Shown in pieces: positions 1 to 8,670 of a DNA stretch of 64,000 nt. Source of the DNA: an uncultured Oscillospiraceae bacterium (GTDB taxonomy: Bacteria > Bacillota > Clostridia > Oscillospirales > Oscillospiraceae); assembly GCA_934589675.1 (NCBI GenBank), contig CAKTOF010000001.1, positions 124,001-188,000 of the forward strand. Reading direction: 5' to 3'. The translations under genes and the position numbers were made by a program. Positions within the stretch are counted from its first letter, which is position 1, and each line of letters opens with the position of its first letter. A model generated the notes under the pieces. That model was not told where the DNA came from. It saw only the letters and a list, made by a program, of their open reading frames with translations, and made no database searches.

Positions 1-2
1 TC

Positions 3-278
3 TACGTCAAGTGCATCAAGAAGCAGAAGTTCTTCTTCGCGCAGGAGGGGCCGAAGTACCTCGGCGCCGTCTGCGAGACGGCCGGCCAGTTCGCCTATAT
101 TTTCGCGCTGGCCGACACGTCGCACACCGCCATCTCCGCGCCGATCATTTCGTCGTACTGCGTGGCGTCCGTCGTGTGGAGCCGGCTGTTCCTGAAGGAA
201 AAGCTCTCGTGGAAGCACTACGCCATGATCGCGCTCGTCGTCATCGGCATCGTCATGCTCGGCGTGTTCGACATCTGA
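3..278 (+). CDS. EamA/DMT-family membrane transporter, 3' end only
   Basis: The window opens inside this gene; only the last 91 codons and the TGA stop are present. The fragment shows a hydrophobic stretch near its middle (AISAPIISSYCVASVVW), a short polar loop (FLKEKLSWKHY) and a final hydrophobic helix ending IVMLGVFDI. That helix-loop-helix ending is typical of the C-terminal half of drug/metabolite transporter (EamA) proteins, which carry small metabolites across the cytoplasmic membrane. The substrate cannot be inferred. A strong hairpin terminator follows 22 bases after the stop. The family call rests on sequence feel for a short fragment, so it is moderately sure. Confidence 0.65.
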   Translation, partial: YVKCIKKQKFFFAQEGPKYLGAVCETAGQFAYIFALADTSHTAISAPIISSYCVASVVWSRLFLKEKLSWKHYAMIALVVIGIVMLGVFDI

Positions 279-300
279 GCCTCCGCCATGCAGCCCTCAG

Positions 301-334
301 AAAAAGCGCCCTCCCCGCGGGGAGGGCGCTTTTC
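301..334. terminator. Bidirectional intrinsic terminator
   Basis: A perfect GC stem (gcgccctcccc / ggggagggcgc) is flanked by an A-run on the left and a T-run on the right, so it can end transcripts from both sides. It closes the plus-strand transporter and the minus-strand beta-helix gene whose stop lies at 339. Confidence 0.9.
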
Positions 335-338
335 GTGT

Positions 339-2147
339 TTACAGGACTTCAAGCACAATGCTGCCGGTATAGTCGCCGGGATGGAGCGGGCGCTCCGCGC
401 CGTCCACCGTCAGGCGGAGCGTGCCCTCCGCCGCGCGGACAAGCGCGCCGGGCGCGATCGTCAGGTGCGTGAGATAGCACGTTTTCGTCACATTCCAGAC
501 GGCCTTATCGCCGAGGCGGACGATCGTGCCGTTGTTGACCGCGGGCGCAGGCGTCTGGGTGATGTTGCTCAGCTCCTCGCAGTTTTCGCTCGTGATCCTC
601 GTCAAACCGTCGCGGTAGGCGTAGTCGGCCGAGCTGATGGCGCCGGTCACCGTGGCGTTTTCGACCGTGACGTCGAGATTCTTCGCGCCCATGAGCGCGT
701 CGCCGATAAACCCGCGCAGCTTCTCCGCACCGGGCGGCGCCGGAGGCGGCAGGAAGCCCTCCGGCTTCGGCAGGCGGCGGTTGCAGCAGCGAAGATTGGT
801 CGTGGAGTTGAGAAAGTCGCCCGTGACGGCCATGTTCGCGATGCGGACAAAGATATCCTCATCTTCGACACCGCAGGTCAGGTCGCGGTCGTCGCGCACG
901 TCCTTTTCGCCGACGGGGATGAGGAACGGGTCGTCGCACATGCCGACGTCGTCGTTGTCCATGAGCTGGAGCACCGTGCCGTTTTTCGGCTCGAGCACCG
1001 CGCCGTCGAGGTCGATGTGCAGGTTGGAGCCCTTGACGACGATGCACGACTTTTCCGTGCGCAGCGCCGCGCCGGAGTTGACCTTCAGCCAGCCGCCGTT
1101 GTGGCGGTGGCAGAACACGCCGAAGCGGCGGGAGTTCACGACCGTGCCGTCCGTAAATTCGACGCAGCCGTTGCCGAGGCTCATGAGCGCGGCCGTGTAG
1201 GCGACGTTGAACGTGCTGCCGCGCGATGTGTTGATGCAGCCCGGCTCGCCGAAGGCGTCGTAGTCGAAGCCGATGTCGTCGCAGATGCAGAAGAAGCCGT
1301 AGCCATTGTCGCCCGTGATCTCGATGAGCGAGTCGTTGATGTCCATGCGGTTGACGCACGCGCCGTCGATGCTCAGCACGCCCCAGCGGTTGCAGGTGAC
1401 GTGGCTGCGGTTGATGGTCAGGCGGCCCTTTTCGGCGAGGTTCAGCGCGCGCGCGTTGCCGCGCAGGCCGATGGCCCAGGGCGGCTCGACCATACGCCCG
1501 GCGGCCTTGGCGGCGGCGTAGGCCTCCGGCGTCGGCGTGTCGGCCGAGGCGGAAAACTCGCAGTCGTTCACAGTGACCTCCGCCTCGCCGCCAACAAAGA
1601 GCGTCCCGCGGCCAATGCCGCGGCAGCGGATGATCGTGTTGTCGATCGCAACGCGCGCCCTGCCGCTCGCGGCGATTGCCGCGCCCATGCCGACAAAGTC
1701 GTCCGTGCCGTCGCCTGTTAAGTCGATCCGGGCGTTTTCGACACGGTAATCCGTGTCGCCTGTGATGTAAAAGCCGTTGAAGTCCCACTCGCGCGAGTCG
1801 ATCTTCACATCCGCGGCGTGCGCATCGTCCACGACGCCGCCCATGGCGGCCGCGGCGACGGAGCTGCCGGGGACGAGGTGCCCATCGTCGACGATGACAG
1901 CCGCGTGATAGTTGCTGACCGTCTTTTCGCCGAAGCGATAGGCCACGCGCGTGAAATTGTCCGACACGCTCAGGCGGACGTCGCCCTCATAGACGCCGGG
2001 CTCGATCGTGCGCGTGACGCCGTCCACGGTCAGCGTGACGTACTTGCCCTCCGGCGCGGCAATGGACGCGCCGGGCGCGATGGTCAGCGCGCTCAGCGCC
2101 GTCGTCTCCGGGACGGTCCACACCCCGCGTTCTACGATTTTTTCCAT
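339..2147 (-). CDS. Right-handed beta-helix protein with twin terminal modules (paralogue 1)
   Basis: 602 aa, function unknown. The start is the ATG at 2147 because AAGGGAG lies 7 bases upstream; an in-frame ATG at 2171 has no such site. A module of about 55 aa (W-x-V ... IAPGA-x-IAAPEGK ... TVDG ... EPG-x-Y-x-GD) opens the protein and a second copy closes it. Between them are repeated short strands with Asn, Asp and Gly turns typical of parallel beta-helix (pectin-lyase-like) folds. There is no signal peptide, lipobox, sortase signal or membrane segment, so it looks cytosolic. It begins 20 bp after the OYE gene (2168-4138) and is surely co-transcribed with it. Two full-length paralogues lie at 25696 and 27557. 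It could be an enzyme or a scaffold; the sequence does not decide. Confidence 0.75.
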   Translation of the reverse strand: MEKIVERGVWTVPETTALSALTIAPGASIAAPEGKYVTLTVDGVTRTIEPGVYEGDVRLSVSDNFTRVAYRFGEKTVSNYHAAVIVDDGHLVPGSSVAAAAMGGVVDDAHAADVKIDSREWDFNGFYITGDTDYRVENARIDLTGDGTDDFVGMGAAIAASGRARVAIDNTIIRCRGIGRGTLFVGGEAEVTVNDCEFSASADTPTPEAYAAAKAAGRMVEPPWAIGLRGNARALNLAEKGRLTINRSHVTCNRWGVLSIDGACVNRMDINDSLIEITGDNGYGFFCICDDIGFDYDAFGEPGCINTSRGSTFNVAYTAALMSLGNGCVEFTDGTVVNSRRFGVFCHRHNGGWLKVNSGAALRTEKSCIVVKGSNLHIDLDGAVLEPKNGTVLQLMDNDDVGMCDDPFLIPVGEKDVRDDRDLTCGVEDEDIFVRIANMAVTGDFLNSTTNLRCCNRRLPKPEGFLPPPAPPGAEKLRGFIGDALMGAKNLDVTVENATVTGAISSADYAYRDGLTRITSENCEELSNITQTPAPAVNNGTIVRLGDKAVWNVTKTCYLTHLTIAPGALVRAAEGTLRLTVDGAERPLHPGDYTGSIVLEVL

Positions 2148-2167
2148 CGTGTTTCTCCCTTCTTTTT

Positions 2168-4138
2168 TCACAGGCCCATATCCACGGCGGCGTCATAGCC
2201 GCCGCGCACCGCCTGCATGACATTTTTCGCTCTTCTCGCATCGCCCACGACATAACACGTCGGCACGAGCGGGCGCAGCCGCTCGACCTCCGCCTCGCGC
2301 GCGCGCATTCCCGCGGCGAGGATGACGTTGTCGCAGGGGATGGTCTCCTCCTCGCCCGTGGCGAGATTTTTCACGGTGACGGACGAATCCGTGATGGCCG
2401 CGCACGTCGCGCCGGTCATCACGCGGATATTGCGCGATGCGACCTCATGGTGCAGCCACAAAAACGGATATTTCAGGCAGTCGGCCGCGATGTCGTCCTT
2501 CATTTCGACGATGGTCACATTGTGGCCGAGGTCGGCAAGGTAGGTGCTCTCCTCGCAGCCGATCATGCCGCCGCCGAGAATGACGACGTTTTTTCCCAGC
2601 TTCGTGTCCGCAGCAAGATCCGCGCCGAACAGGACGGTTTTCCCGTCCACGCCCGGGATGGGCGGCGCAACGGGGTCGGCGCCAACGGCGATGATGAGCA
2701 CATCCGGCTGCACGTCGGCCACGACGGCCTCGTCCACGCGGGTAGAAAGCCGTACCTCGATGCCGGGATGGTCAAGGACCTTCACGATCTGGCTGTCGCG
2801 GTAGCGGCGCATGGTGCGCTTGTTCGGCGCGCCGGAATCGGCGAACTTCAGCGCGCCGCCGAGCTTTTCATTTGCCTCGCACAGCACGACCTCGTGCCCG
2901 CGCCCGGCCGCCGTCAGCGCGGCCTGCATCCCAGCCGGGCCGCCGCCCGCGATGAGCACGCGGCGATGGCGATTGACCGGCAGCGGGTGGAACACGTCGC
3001 ACTCGCGCCCGATGACCGGGTTGACGGCGCAGCGCATCCCGCGGCAGGCGATCATGCTGTTCAAGCAGTCGCTGCACCGCAGGCACGGCGTGATCTCGTT
3101 TTCTCGGCCCTCGACGATCTTCTTCGGCAAAAACGGATCGGCCACGAGCGCGCGGCCGAGGGCGACGCAGTCGGCCTTGCCTTCGGCGATGGCCGATTCC
3201 ATCTGCTCGGGGAAGTTGAACGCGCCGACCGTCATGACCTGCGAAGCCTTCACATGCTTTTTGATCTCGGCGGCGAGGCCGAGGTTTTCCATGTCGCTTT
3301 CAAACGGGCCGGGGTGCATCTTGACGCAGGAGTATTCGACCTGCTGCGTGCCGGCCGAGACATGGATGAGCTCGACTTTGCCGTCGAGCGCCTTTGCGAT
3401 CTCGATGCCCGTCTCGATGCCGTAGCCGCCCGGCGTTCGCTCCGAGCCGCTCATGCGCACCTCGATGGGGTAACCCTTCCCGACGGCCGCGCGGATCTCG
3501 TCGATGACGAGCAGCAAAAAGCGCATCCGGTTGTCTAAACTGCCGCCCCACTTGTCCGTGCGATGGTTCGTCAGCGGCGAGAGGAACTGGTGGATGAGCC
3601 AGCCGTGGCCGCCGTGGACGGTAACCATGTCGAAGCCGTATTCCTTCGCGTTGGCCGCAGCCGCGCCGAAGCAGCGCGCGGCGTGAAGGATCTCCTCCTC
3701 CGTCATGGCGCGGATCTCATCGCCCCAGTCGTCGACATAGGCCGACGGCCCCGCCGGCGTGTGGCCGAGAAACTCCGGCGCGCAAAGCGCGCCGCCGTGG
3801 TCAAGCTCGGCCGATGCGGCCGCGCCGTGCGAGTGGATGGCGTCGACGAGGCGGCAGAAGCTCTCGGCCGCCGTCGGGTCGTTGATGCACGCCTGGAGCG
3901 GATGCGACTTGCCGTTTTCCAGGTCGACGATGACCTCGCCGATGCACACGATGGACGCGCCGCCCGCGGCGCGCAGCTTGTAGTACTCGATGCTCTCCTT
4001 CGTGTAGTGCGTGTCCGAGCCGATCTCGGACATGGACGTCGGCGCGGAGAAAATGCGGTTTTTCAGCGTCAGATTTCCGAGCCTGATCGGGCTGAGCAGA
4101 TGCGGATAGCGCTCGCGGGCGCTTTCGTTTGTTGCCAT
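2168..4138 (-). CDS. OYE-type FMN/FAD/[4Fe-4S] NAD(P)H:flavin oxidoreductase (BaiCD/2-enoate-reductase-like)
   Basis: 656 aa, full length for the 2-enoate/2,4-dienoyl-CoA reductase family, which reduces activated C=C bonds with NAD(P)H. Residues 1-345 form the FMN TIM barrel with the HGGHGW motif at 175-180 and GGSLDNR at 198-204. A cysteine cluster C352-x2-C355-x2-C358-x11-C370 should bind the 4Fe-4S cluster. A Rossmann GGGPAG (398-403) and a second GGGMIG (522-527) bind FAD and NAD(P)H. The start is the inner ATG at 4138, preceded by AAAGGTGG; the upstream ATG at 4159 lacks a site. It heads an operon with the beta-helix gene at 339. Bile-acid BaiCD/BaiH, daidzein reductase and NADH oxidases all share this architecture, so the substrate is open. 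Confidence 0.92.
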   Translation of the reverse strand: MATNESARERYPHLLSPIRLGNLTLKNRIFSAPTSMSEIGSDTHYTKESIEYYKLRAAGGASIVCIGEVIVDLENGKSHPLQACINDPTAAESFCRLVDAIHSHGAAASAELDHGGALCAPEFLGHTPAGPSAYVDDWGDEIRAMTEEEILHAARCFGAAAANAKEYGFDMVTVHGGHGWLIHQFLSPLTNHRTDKWGGSLDNRMRFLLLVIDEIRAAVGKGYPIEVRMSGSERTPGGYGIETGIEIAKALDGKVELIHVSAGTQQVEYSCVKMHPGPFESDMENLGLAAEIKKHVKASQVMTVGAFNFPEQMESAIAEGKADCVALGRALVADPFLPKKIVEGRENEITPCLRCSDCLNSMIACRGMRCAVNPVIGRECDVFHPLPVNRHRRVLIAGGGPAGMQAALTAAGRGHEVVLCEANEKLGGALKFADSGAPNKRTMRRYRDSQIVKVLDHPGIEVRLSTRVDEAVVADVQPDVLIIAVGADPVAPPIPGVDGKTVLFGADLAADTKLGKNVVILGGGMIGCEESTYLADLGHNVTIVEMKDDIAADCLKYPFLWLHHEVASRNIRVMTGATCAAITDSSVTVKNLATGEEETIPCDNVILAAGMRAREAEVERLRPLVPTCYVVGDARRAKNVMQAVRGGYDAAVDMGL

Positions 4139-4305
4139 GGAAGCCCCACCTTTTTTCATATTCTCGCGGGCTGTCCCGCTTGATTGGTTCTCATTCTAAC
4201 GAGCAGGGAATGCGCCGTCTTTGGCTGTGAAGGACAGTATATTCTTTTCTGTTTGTCCACTGTTGACATTGACTTTTGAGAAAAAATGATTTTTCACTCA
4301 AGCGC

Positions 4306-4334
4306 GTGACAATGAACAGCAAATGACCGATAAT
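4306..4334 (+). promoter_or_regulatory. Promoter of the M20 amidohydrolase gene
   Basis: A GTGACA box, a 17-base spacer and a GATAAT box give a near-consensus sigma-A promoter, with transcription expected to start near 4341, about 40 bases before the ATG. Confidence 0.7.
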
Positions 4335-4340
4335 AGTAAA

Positions 4341-4365
4341 AAAACCGCCGCCCTGTGCGGGCGGC
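4341..4365 (-). terminator. Minus-strand terminator hairpin just upstream of a plus-strand gene
   Basis: A stem GCCGCCC/GGGCGGC with a 5-base loop is followed, on the minus strand, by a run of seven T. It cannot terminate the plus-strand gene, because the T-run is on the wrong side. It would stop antisense transcription before the OYE operon, or sit as a 5' hairpin in the amidohydrolase mRNA, just before its GGAGG. Confidence 0.6.
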
Positions 4366-4380
4366 TTTGGAGGCATTTTC

Positions 4381-5586
4381 ATGGAACGAACGAACCTGCC
4401 CGCTGCGGCGGACATTCTCGCCGCGGCTGCGGCGATCGAGCCTGAGATCAAAAATGACCGCCGCGCGCTGCACCGGGCGCCGGAGGTCGGGGCGTCGCTG
4501 CCGAACACGGTGGCCTATGTGCGCGAGCGGCTCCGGGCGCTCGGCTATGCGCCGCGCGAGCTTGCCGGCGGCCTCGTCGCCGACATTACGGGGCAGGACA
4601 CCGGCCGCTGCGTCCTGCTGCGCGCGGATATGGACGCGCTGGCCGTGCGGGAGCGGACCGATCTGCCGTTCCGCTCGGAAAACGGCGCCATGCACGCGTG
4701 CGGCCACGATATGCACGCGGCCATGCTGCTCGGCGCGGCCGCGCTTTTGAGAAAGTATCAGGCCGCCATTTCCGGCACCGTCCGCCTCGTGTTCCAGCCG
4801 GACGAGGAGGGCTTTACGGGCGCAAAGGCCATGCTCGCCGCGGGCGTGCTGGACGATGCGCCGCGCCCGGATGCCGCGCTGGCGCTGCATGTACACTCCG
4901 GCACGCCGACGGGGCTTGTGCTGTGCGGCCGCGGGACATTTATGGCCGGATGCACGCTCTTCCGCGTCACGGTGCGCGGCCGCGGCTGCCACGGAGCCAT
5001 GCCCGAGACGGGCGTCGACCCCATCACGGCGGCCGCGCACATCGCCCTCGCGCTCGGCGAGATCGTCTCGCGCGAGACTGCGGCCAAAACGCCCGCCGTC
5101 GTGACGCTCGGGCGCTTTGACGCCGGCAGCGCCCCGAACATCATCCCCGAGCAGGCCGTGCTCGAGGGCACGATCCGCACGTTCGACCGCGACCTCTCGG
5201 CGCACATTCTCTCCCGCATCGGCCAGATCGCCTCCGGCATCGCAGGCGCGTTCCGCGCCGGCGCCGAGACCGTCGAGCTCGCCTCCGCGCCGCCGCTGCA
5301 AAACGATCCGGCCTTCACGGACTTTGCCGCCGACTGCGCCGCGGCGCTCTTCGGGGAAGACCGCGTCGTCCGGCTCGACGAGGGCGGCATGGGCTCGGAG
5401 GACTTCGCCTCGTTCACATATGCGCTGCCCAGCGCCTACCTGCTGCTCGGCGCGGGCTCGAAGGACGAGGATGCGCGCTACGGCGCGCCCATGCACAACG
5501 AGGCGGTCGTGTTCAACGAGGCCATTCTGCCCCGCGGCGCGGCGCTGCATACGCTTTTTGCGCTGCGCCATCTCTCGCGCGCGTGA
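4381..5586 (+). CDS. M20 family metal-dependent amidohydrolase (hippurate/IAA-amino-acid hydrolase type)
   Basis: 401 aa, normal length for the family. The metal-binding region reads ADMDAL (near 80) followed by HACGHDMHAAM (near 104); the catalytic-base region is FQPDEEG, and the lid-domain HVHSGTP and the late GGMGSEDF metal ligand are present. These enzymes are cytosolic dinuclear metal hydrolases that cleave N-acyl amino acids such as hippurate or indole-acetyl amino acids, or deacetylate diaminopimelate intermediates. The N-acyl substrate cannot be told. GGAGG lies 7 bases before the ATG and a good promoter lies upstream. The next gene downstream is the MalT-like regulator, with its own promoter overlapping this stop. 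Confidence 0.9.
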   Translation: MERTNLPAAADILAAAAAIEPEIKNDRRALHRAPEVGASLPNTVAYVRERLRALGYAPRELAGGLVADITGQDTGRCVLLRADMDALAVRERTDLPFRSENGAMHACGHDMHAAMLLGAAALLRKYQAAISGTVRLVFQPDEEGFTGAKAMLAAGVLDDAPRPDAALALHVHSGTPTGLVLCGRGTFMAGCTLFRVTVRGRGCHGAMPETGVDPITAAAHIALALGEIVSRETAAKTPAVVTLGRFDAGSAPNIIPEQAVLEGTIRTFDRDLSAHILSRIGQIASGIAGAFRAGAETVELASAPPLQNDPAFTDFAADCAAALFGEDRVVRLDEGGMGSEDFASFTYALPSAYLLLGAGSKDEDARYGAPMHNEAVVFNEAILPRGAALHTLFALRHLSRA

Positions 5587-5611
5587 CAAGGCGGCGTTTT
5601 TCTGCTATTAT
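5583..5611 (+). promoter_or_regulatory. Promoter of the MalT-like regulator
   Basis: GTGACA, a 17-base spacer and TATTAT. The -35 box overlaps the stop codon of the amidohydrolase gene. It has the same GTGACA-17 form as the promoter at 4306. Confidence 0.65.
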
Positions 5612-5653
5612 ATAGGCAGCTTATCATCCCGCTGACGCAGAGGAGGGAGCCCC

Positions 5654-8001
5654 TTGGAGCAGCATATCGTCATCCGGCCCTCCGTGGCCGAGCAGTTTTC
5701 CGACGCGATGGCCCGCGGCCGGGTCATATTTTTCAGCGCGCCGTGCGGCTTCGGCAAGACCGTGACCGCGCAGAGCCTGCTCACGGGCCGGCGCGTGCGC
5801 GCCGTTGACGCGAGCGAGTCCGGGTTTGCCGTTCCGCAGCCGGACGGCAGCTGGGACGTGCTGCTCATCGACCAGGCGCAGTCGCTTCTCGGCGAGAGCG
5901 ACCAGCAGGCGCTGTGCTCGCTCATCCGGGAGCAGTCCCAGCTTCGCTTTGTGCTGCTCTCGCGCGGCGTCGTGCCGGGCTGGCTGGCACCGTTCCAGTT
6001 CTCGGGGCTTATGACCGTATTGGACGCAAAGTCCCTGCTGCTCGACCGGGAGACGGCCGCGCGGCTGTTTGAGCGCCACGGCGTCACGCTCTCGAGCCTC
6101 GACCTCACGGCCATTCTGAAGGAAACCATCGGCTACCCGCCCGCGCTGAGCATCATCGCGCGCAGAATGGGCGCGGGCGAGCGCTATGACGACGCGCTCA
6201 TCGACAGCGTTCGGCAGGAGCTGTTCATCTATTTTGAGGACGCCGTCTACCTTCGCTTCGACCTGCCCATCCGCCGCTTTCTGCTTGAGCTTGCGCCGTT
6301 TGAGGAGATTTCTCCCGAGCTTGCGCGCATGGTCAGCGGCGACGTCCACGCGGGCGAGCTGCTGCGCTATCTCCAGCGCAACACGACCATGTTTCAGATC
6401 TCGCAGATCGACCGGCTGCGCTTTTATCACGACTTCCGGGCTTTCTGCTGTGGGAGATGGACCGGGAGTACACCGAGCAGCAGCGGCGCTCCCTCTTCGC
6501 CCGCGGCGGGCTCTACTATGAGCTGCAGGAGGACTACAGCCGCGCGCTCGACTGCTACCGCCGCAGCGGCAACCACCGCAAGGTGTCCGACCTGCTCATC
6601 AAAAACGCCGAGCTGCACCCCGGCATGGCGCATTACGAGCAGATGGAGCCCTACTACCGCTCGCTGCCGGACGAGGAGATCTTTTCCTCGCCCGCGCTCA
6701 TGCAGGGCATGAGCATGCTGTGCGCGCTGTGCATGGACTACGCCGGCTCCGAGCGGTACTATGAGGCGCTGCGCCGCTATGCCGTCTCGTGCCGCCGCGG
6801 CGACGCCTCGGCCAGGCAGGCGCGCAGCCGCCTTGCGTGGCTGGACATCAGCCTGCCGCAGCGCGGCGTCTCCGGCATGATCGACACGATCGTCGCCGCC
6901 AGCCGCCTGCTCACGAGCCGCGAGATCACGCTCGCGCCGTTTTCCGTCACAAGCACGCTGCCGAGCATCCTGAACGGCGGCAAGGACTTCTCGGACTGGA
7001 GCCGCCGGGACGATCTGCTCTTCGCGACGCTCCGCCGCCCCGTTGAGGTCATCCTCGGCGCAGACGGCGTCGGTCTGGCCGACTGCGCCATGGCCGAGAG
7101 CAAATTTGAGCAGGGCGAGGACATCTCCGCGCGGATGCTCTCGCTCGTGGCGAACCTGAACGACATCCAGCAGCGCGGCACGCCGGACATCGAGTTTGCC
7201 GTCGTCGGCCTGCTCGCGCGCAGCCAGATGGACGCCGGCCGTGCCTCCGACGCCCAGCGCACCGTGCAGTCGCTGCGCGAGCGCTTTGCCGCCTCCGGCA
7301 GCACGCGCTTTCTGCCGAACATCGACGCGCTGCTCTGCCGCATCGCGCTGCGGCTGGGTGACATGGACGCCGTGGCCGACTGGTACCGCACGCAGGCCCC
7401 GCGCGACGTGCTGCAGCTGCGCGTCATGCGCCGGTATCAGTATTTCACGCAGGCCATGGCCGAGATCGCGCTCGGCGACCCGGCGGCCGCGCTTCTGACG
7501 CTCGCGCCGCTCGGGCCGTACTGCACGGCCTGCGGCCGCCACCTCGACGCCATCACACTCGGCATCCTCACGGCCATCGCGCGCGAGCGGAACGGCAGCA
7601 GCTGGCAGCAGCCGCTGCTCGACGCGCTCACGACCGCGCAGGAATACCGCTTCATCCGGCCCGTCAGCCAGTTCGGCCCGGCCGTGCGGGAGCTGCTCGA
7701 GCGGCTGGACCATGACTTTGAAAACGCCTACGGCCGCCGCCTGCTCGAGGCCGTGCGCCGGCAGAGCGTGCTCTACCCGGACTATCTGCGCCCGCGCGCC
7801 GGCGCCGTCGAGCCGCTCACGGGGACGGAAATGCAGGTGCTGCGCCTGCTGTGCGCCAACCGCAGCAACGCCGAGATCGGACAGGCGCTCGGCATCAAGC
7901 TGCCGACGGTCAAAAGCCACGTCAGCCACATTTTAAGCAAGCTCGGCGTCCGCCGCCGCAGCGAGGCGTGCGCAGCCGCCGAGGCGCTGCATCTCATTTG
8001 A
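5654..8001 (+). pseudogene. MalT-like LuxR-family ATP-binding regulator split by an apparent -1 frameshift near 6438
   Basis: Two adjacent frames together make one large regulator of about 780 aa. The first part starts at a TTG (5654), 6 bases after AGGAGGG, and carries a MalT-type Walker A (APCGFGKT) and a Walker B-like LLIDQAQ. It runs to HDFR near 6439 and then turns into low-complexity Arg/Ser/Thr. The second frame carries on GFLLWEMDREYTEQQ from 6439, through TPR-like helices, to a LuxR helix-turn-helix (LTGTEMQVLRLLCANRSN to SHILSKLGVRRRSEA) at 7808-7980. One missing G in the ccggg run at 6436-6440 would restore a single frame. It may be a real inactivation, a phase variant or an assembly error. 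Such proteins are inducer- and ATP-responsive activators. Confidence 0.82.
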
Positions 8002-8018
8002 ATTTCAGGAGGCCCGAC

Positions 8019-8240
8019 ATGGGAGACATCATCGACTTTTCCGAACTGACAAAGGACCCCGGCCGCGAGGAGACGGAGCTTGCCGTCGCCGCCGTGCGCG
8101 CGCAGATCTCCGAGCTGGACGCGCGCGAGCCGGAGGACATGGATTCCGAGGCCTACGAGGCGTGGGCCGACGCGCACGAGTCGCTGGAGGACTGGCTCGA
8201 CGAGCTGCTCGACCGGCTCGACGCGCTAAGCGGCAAATGA
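8019..8240 (+). CDS. Small acidic hypothetical protein
   Basis: 73 aa, very rich in Asp and Glu, with no signal or membrane segment and a helix-prone C-terminal half (EDMDSEAYEAWADAHESLEDWLDELL). The start is the ATG at 8019 behind AGGAGG at 8007-8012; the longer frame upstream lies inside the regulator gene. It overlaps the next gene by ATGA, so the two are translationally coupled. I do not recognise the family. Confidence 0.7.
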   Translation: MGDIIDFSELTKDPGREETELAVAAVRAQISELDAREPEDMDSEAYEAWADAHESLEDWLDELLDRLDALSGK

Positions 8241-8560
8241 GCGCCGACGCCCCGTTTTTCCGGCGGGTGTACGCCGTCGTCGCCGCCGTCCCGCCCGGAC
8301 GGTGCATCAGCTACGGCGGCATTGCCCGGCTGCTCGGCGCGCCGCGCGCGGCCAGGCAAGTCGGCTGGGCCATGCGCGCCTGCCCGGACGAGTATCCATG
8401 GCAGCGCGTCGTGAAGGCCGACGGCACCGTCGCCGGAGGGCGCTATGCCGCCATTCGCAGCGCGCTGCTCAGAGCCGAGGGCGTCCCGTTCCTGCCCGAC
8501 GGGCGCGTGGATATGGCCGCCTGCGCCTGGCCCGGGCCGGGCGAGGATCCGATATGGTAA
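8237..8560 (+). CDS. Alkyltransferase-like (ATL) DNA-repair protein
   Basis: 107 aa, the size of stand-alone ATL proteins. The MGMT/Ogt DNA-binding fold is clear: FFRRVYAVVAAVPPGRCISYGGIARLLG (wing and helix) and QVGWAMRACPDEYPWQRVVKADG. In true methyltransferases the active site reads P-C-H-R; here it reads P-W-Q-R, so the alkyl-accepting cysteine is absent and Trp takes its place. That is the hallmark of ATL proteins, which bind O6-alkylguanine and hand it to nucleotide excision repair rather than repairing it directly. The ATGA overlap with the acidic protein upstream shows a two-gene unit. A terminator follows at once. Confidence 0.88.
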   Translation: MSADAPFFRRVYAVVAAVPPGRCISYGGIARLLGAPRAARQVGWAMRACPDEYPWQRVVKADGTVAGGRYAAIRSALLRAEGVPFLPDGRVDMAACAWPGPGEDPIW

Positions 8561-8597
8561 ACCGACAAAAACACGTCTTGTTTTTTTGTCGGTTTTT
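8559..8597 (+). terminator. Intrinsic terminator
   Basis: An A/T-rich stem (accgacaaaaa paired with tttttgtcggt) is followed by five T. It overlaps the stop codon of the ATL gene. Confidence 0.8.
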
Positions 8598-8601
8598 GCA
8601 C

Positions 8602-8629
8602 TTGAAATTTATATTCAAAAGTATATCAT
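8602..8629 (+). promoter_or_regulatory. Candidate promoter of cstA
   Basis: TTGAAA, a 16-base spacer and TATCAT in an AT-rich stretch. It lies 41 bases before the ATG and just after the preceding terminator. Confidence 0.5.
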
Positions 8630-8670
8630 AATGTTTGTAAACTGAATCATTTGTAAGGAGGAACGCGATC

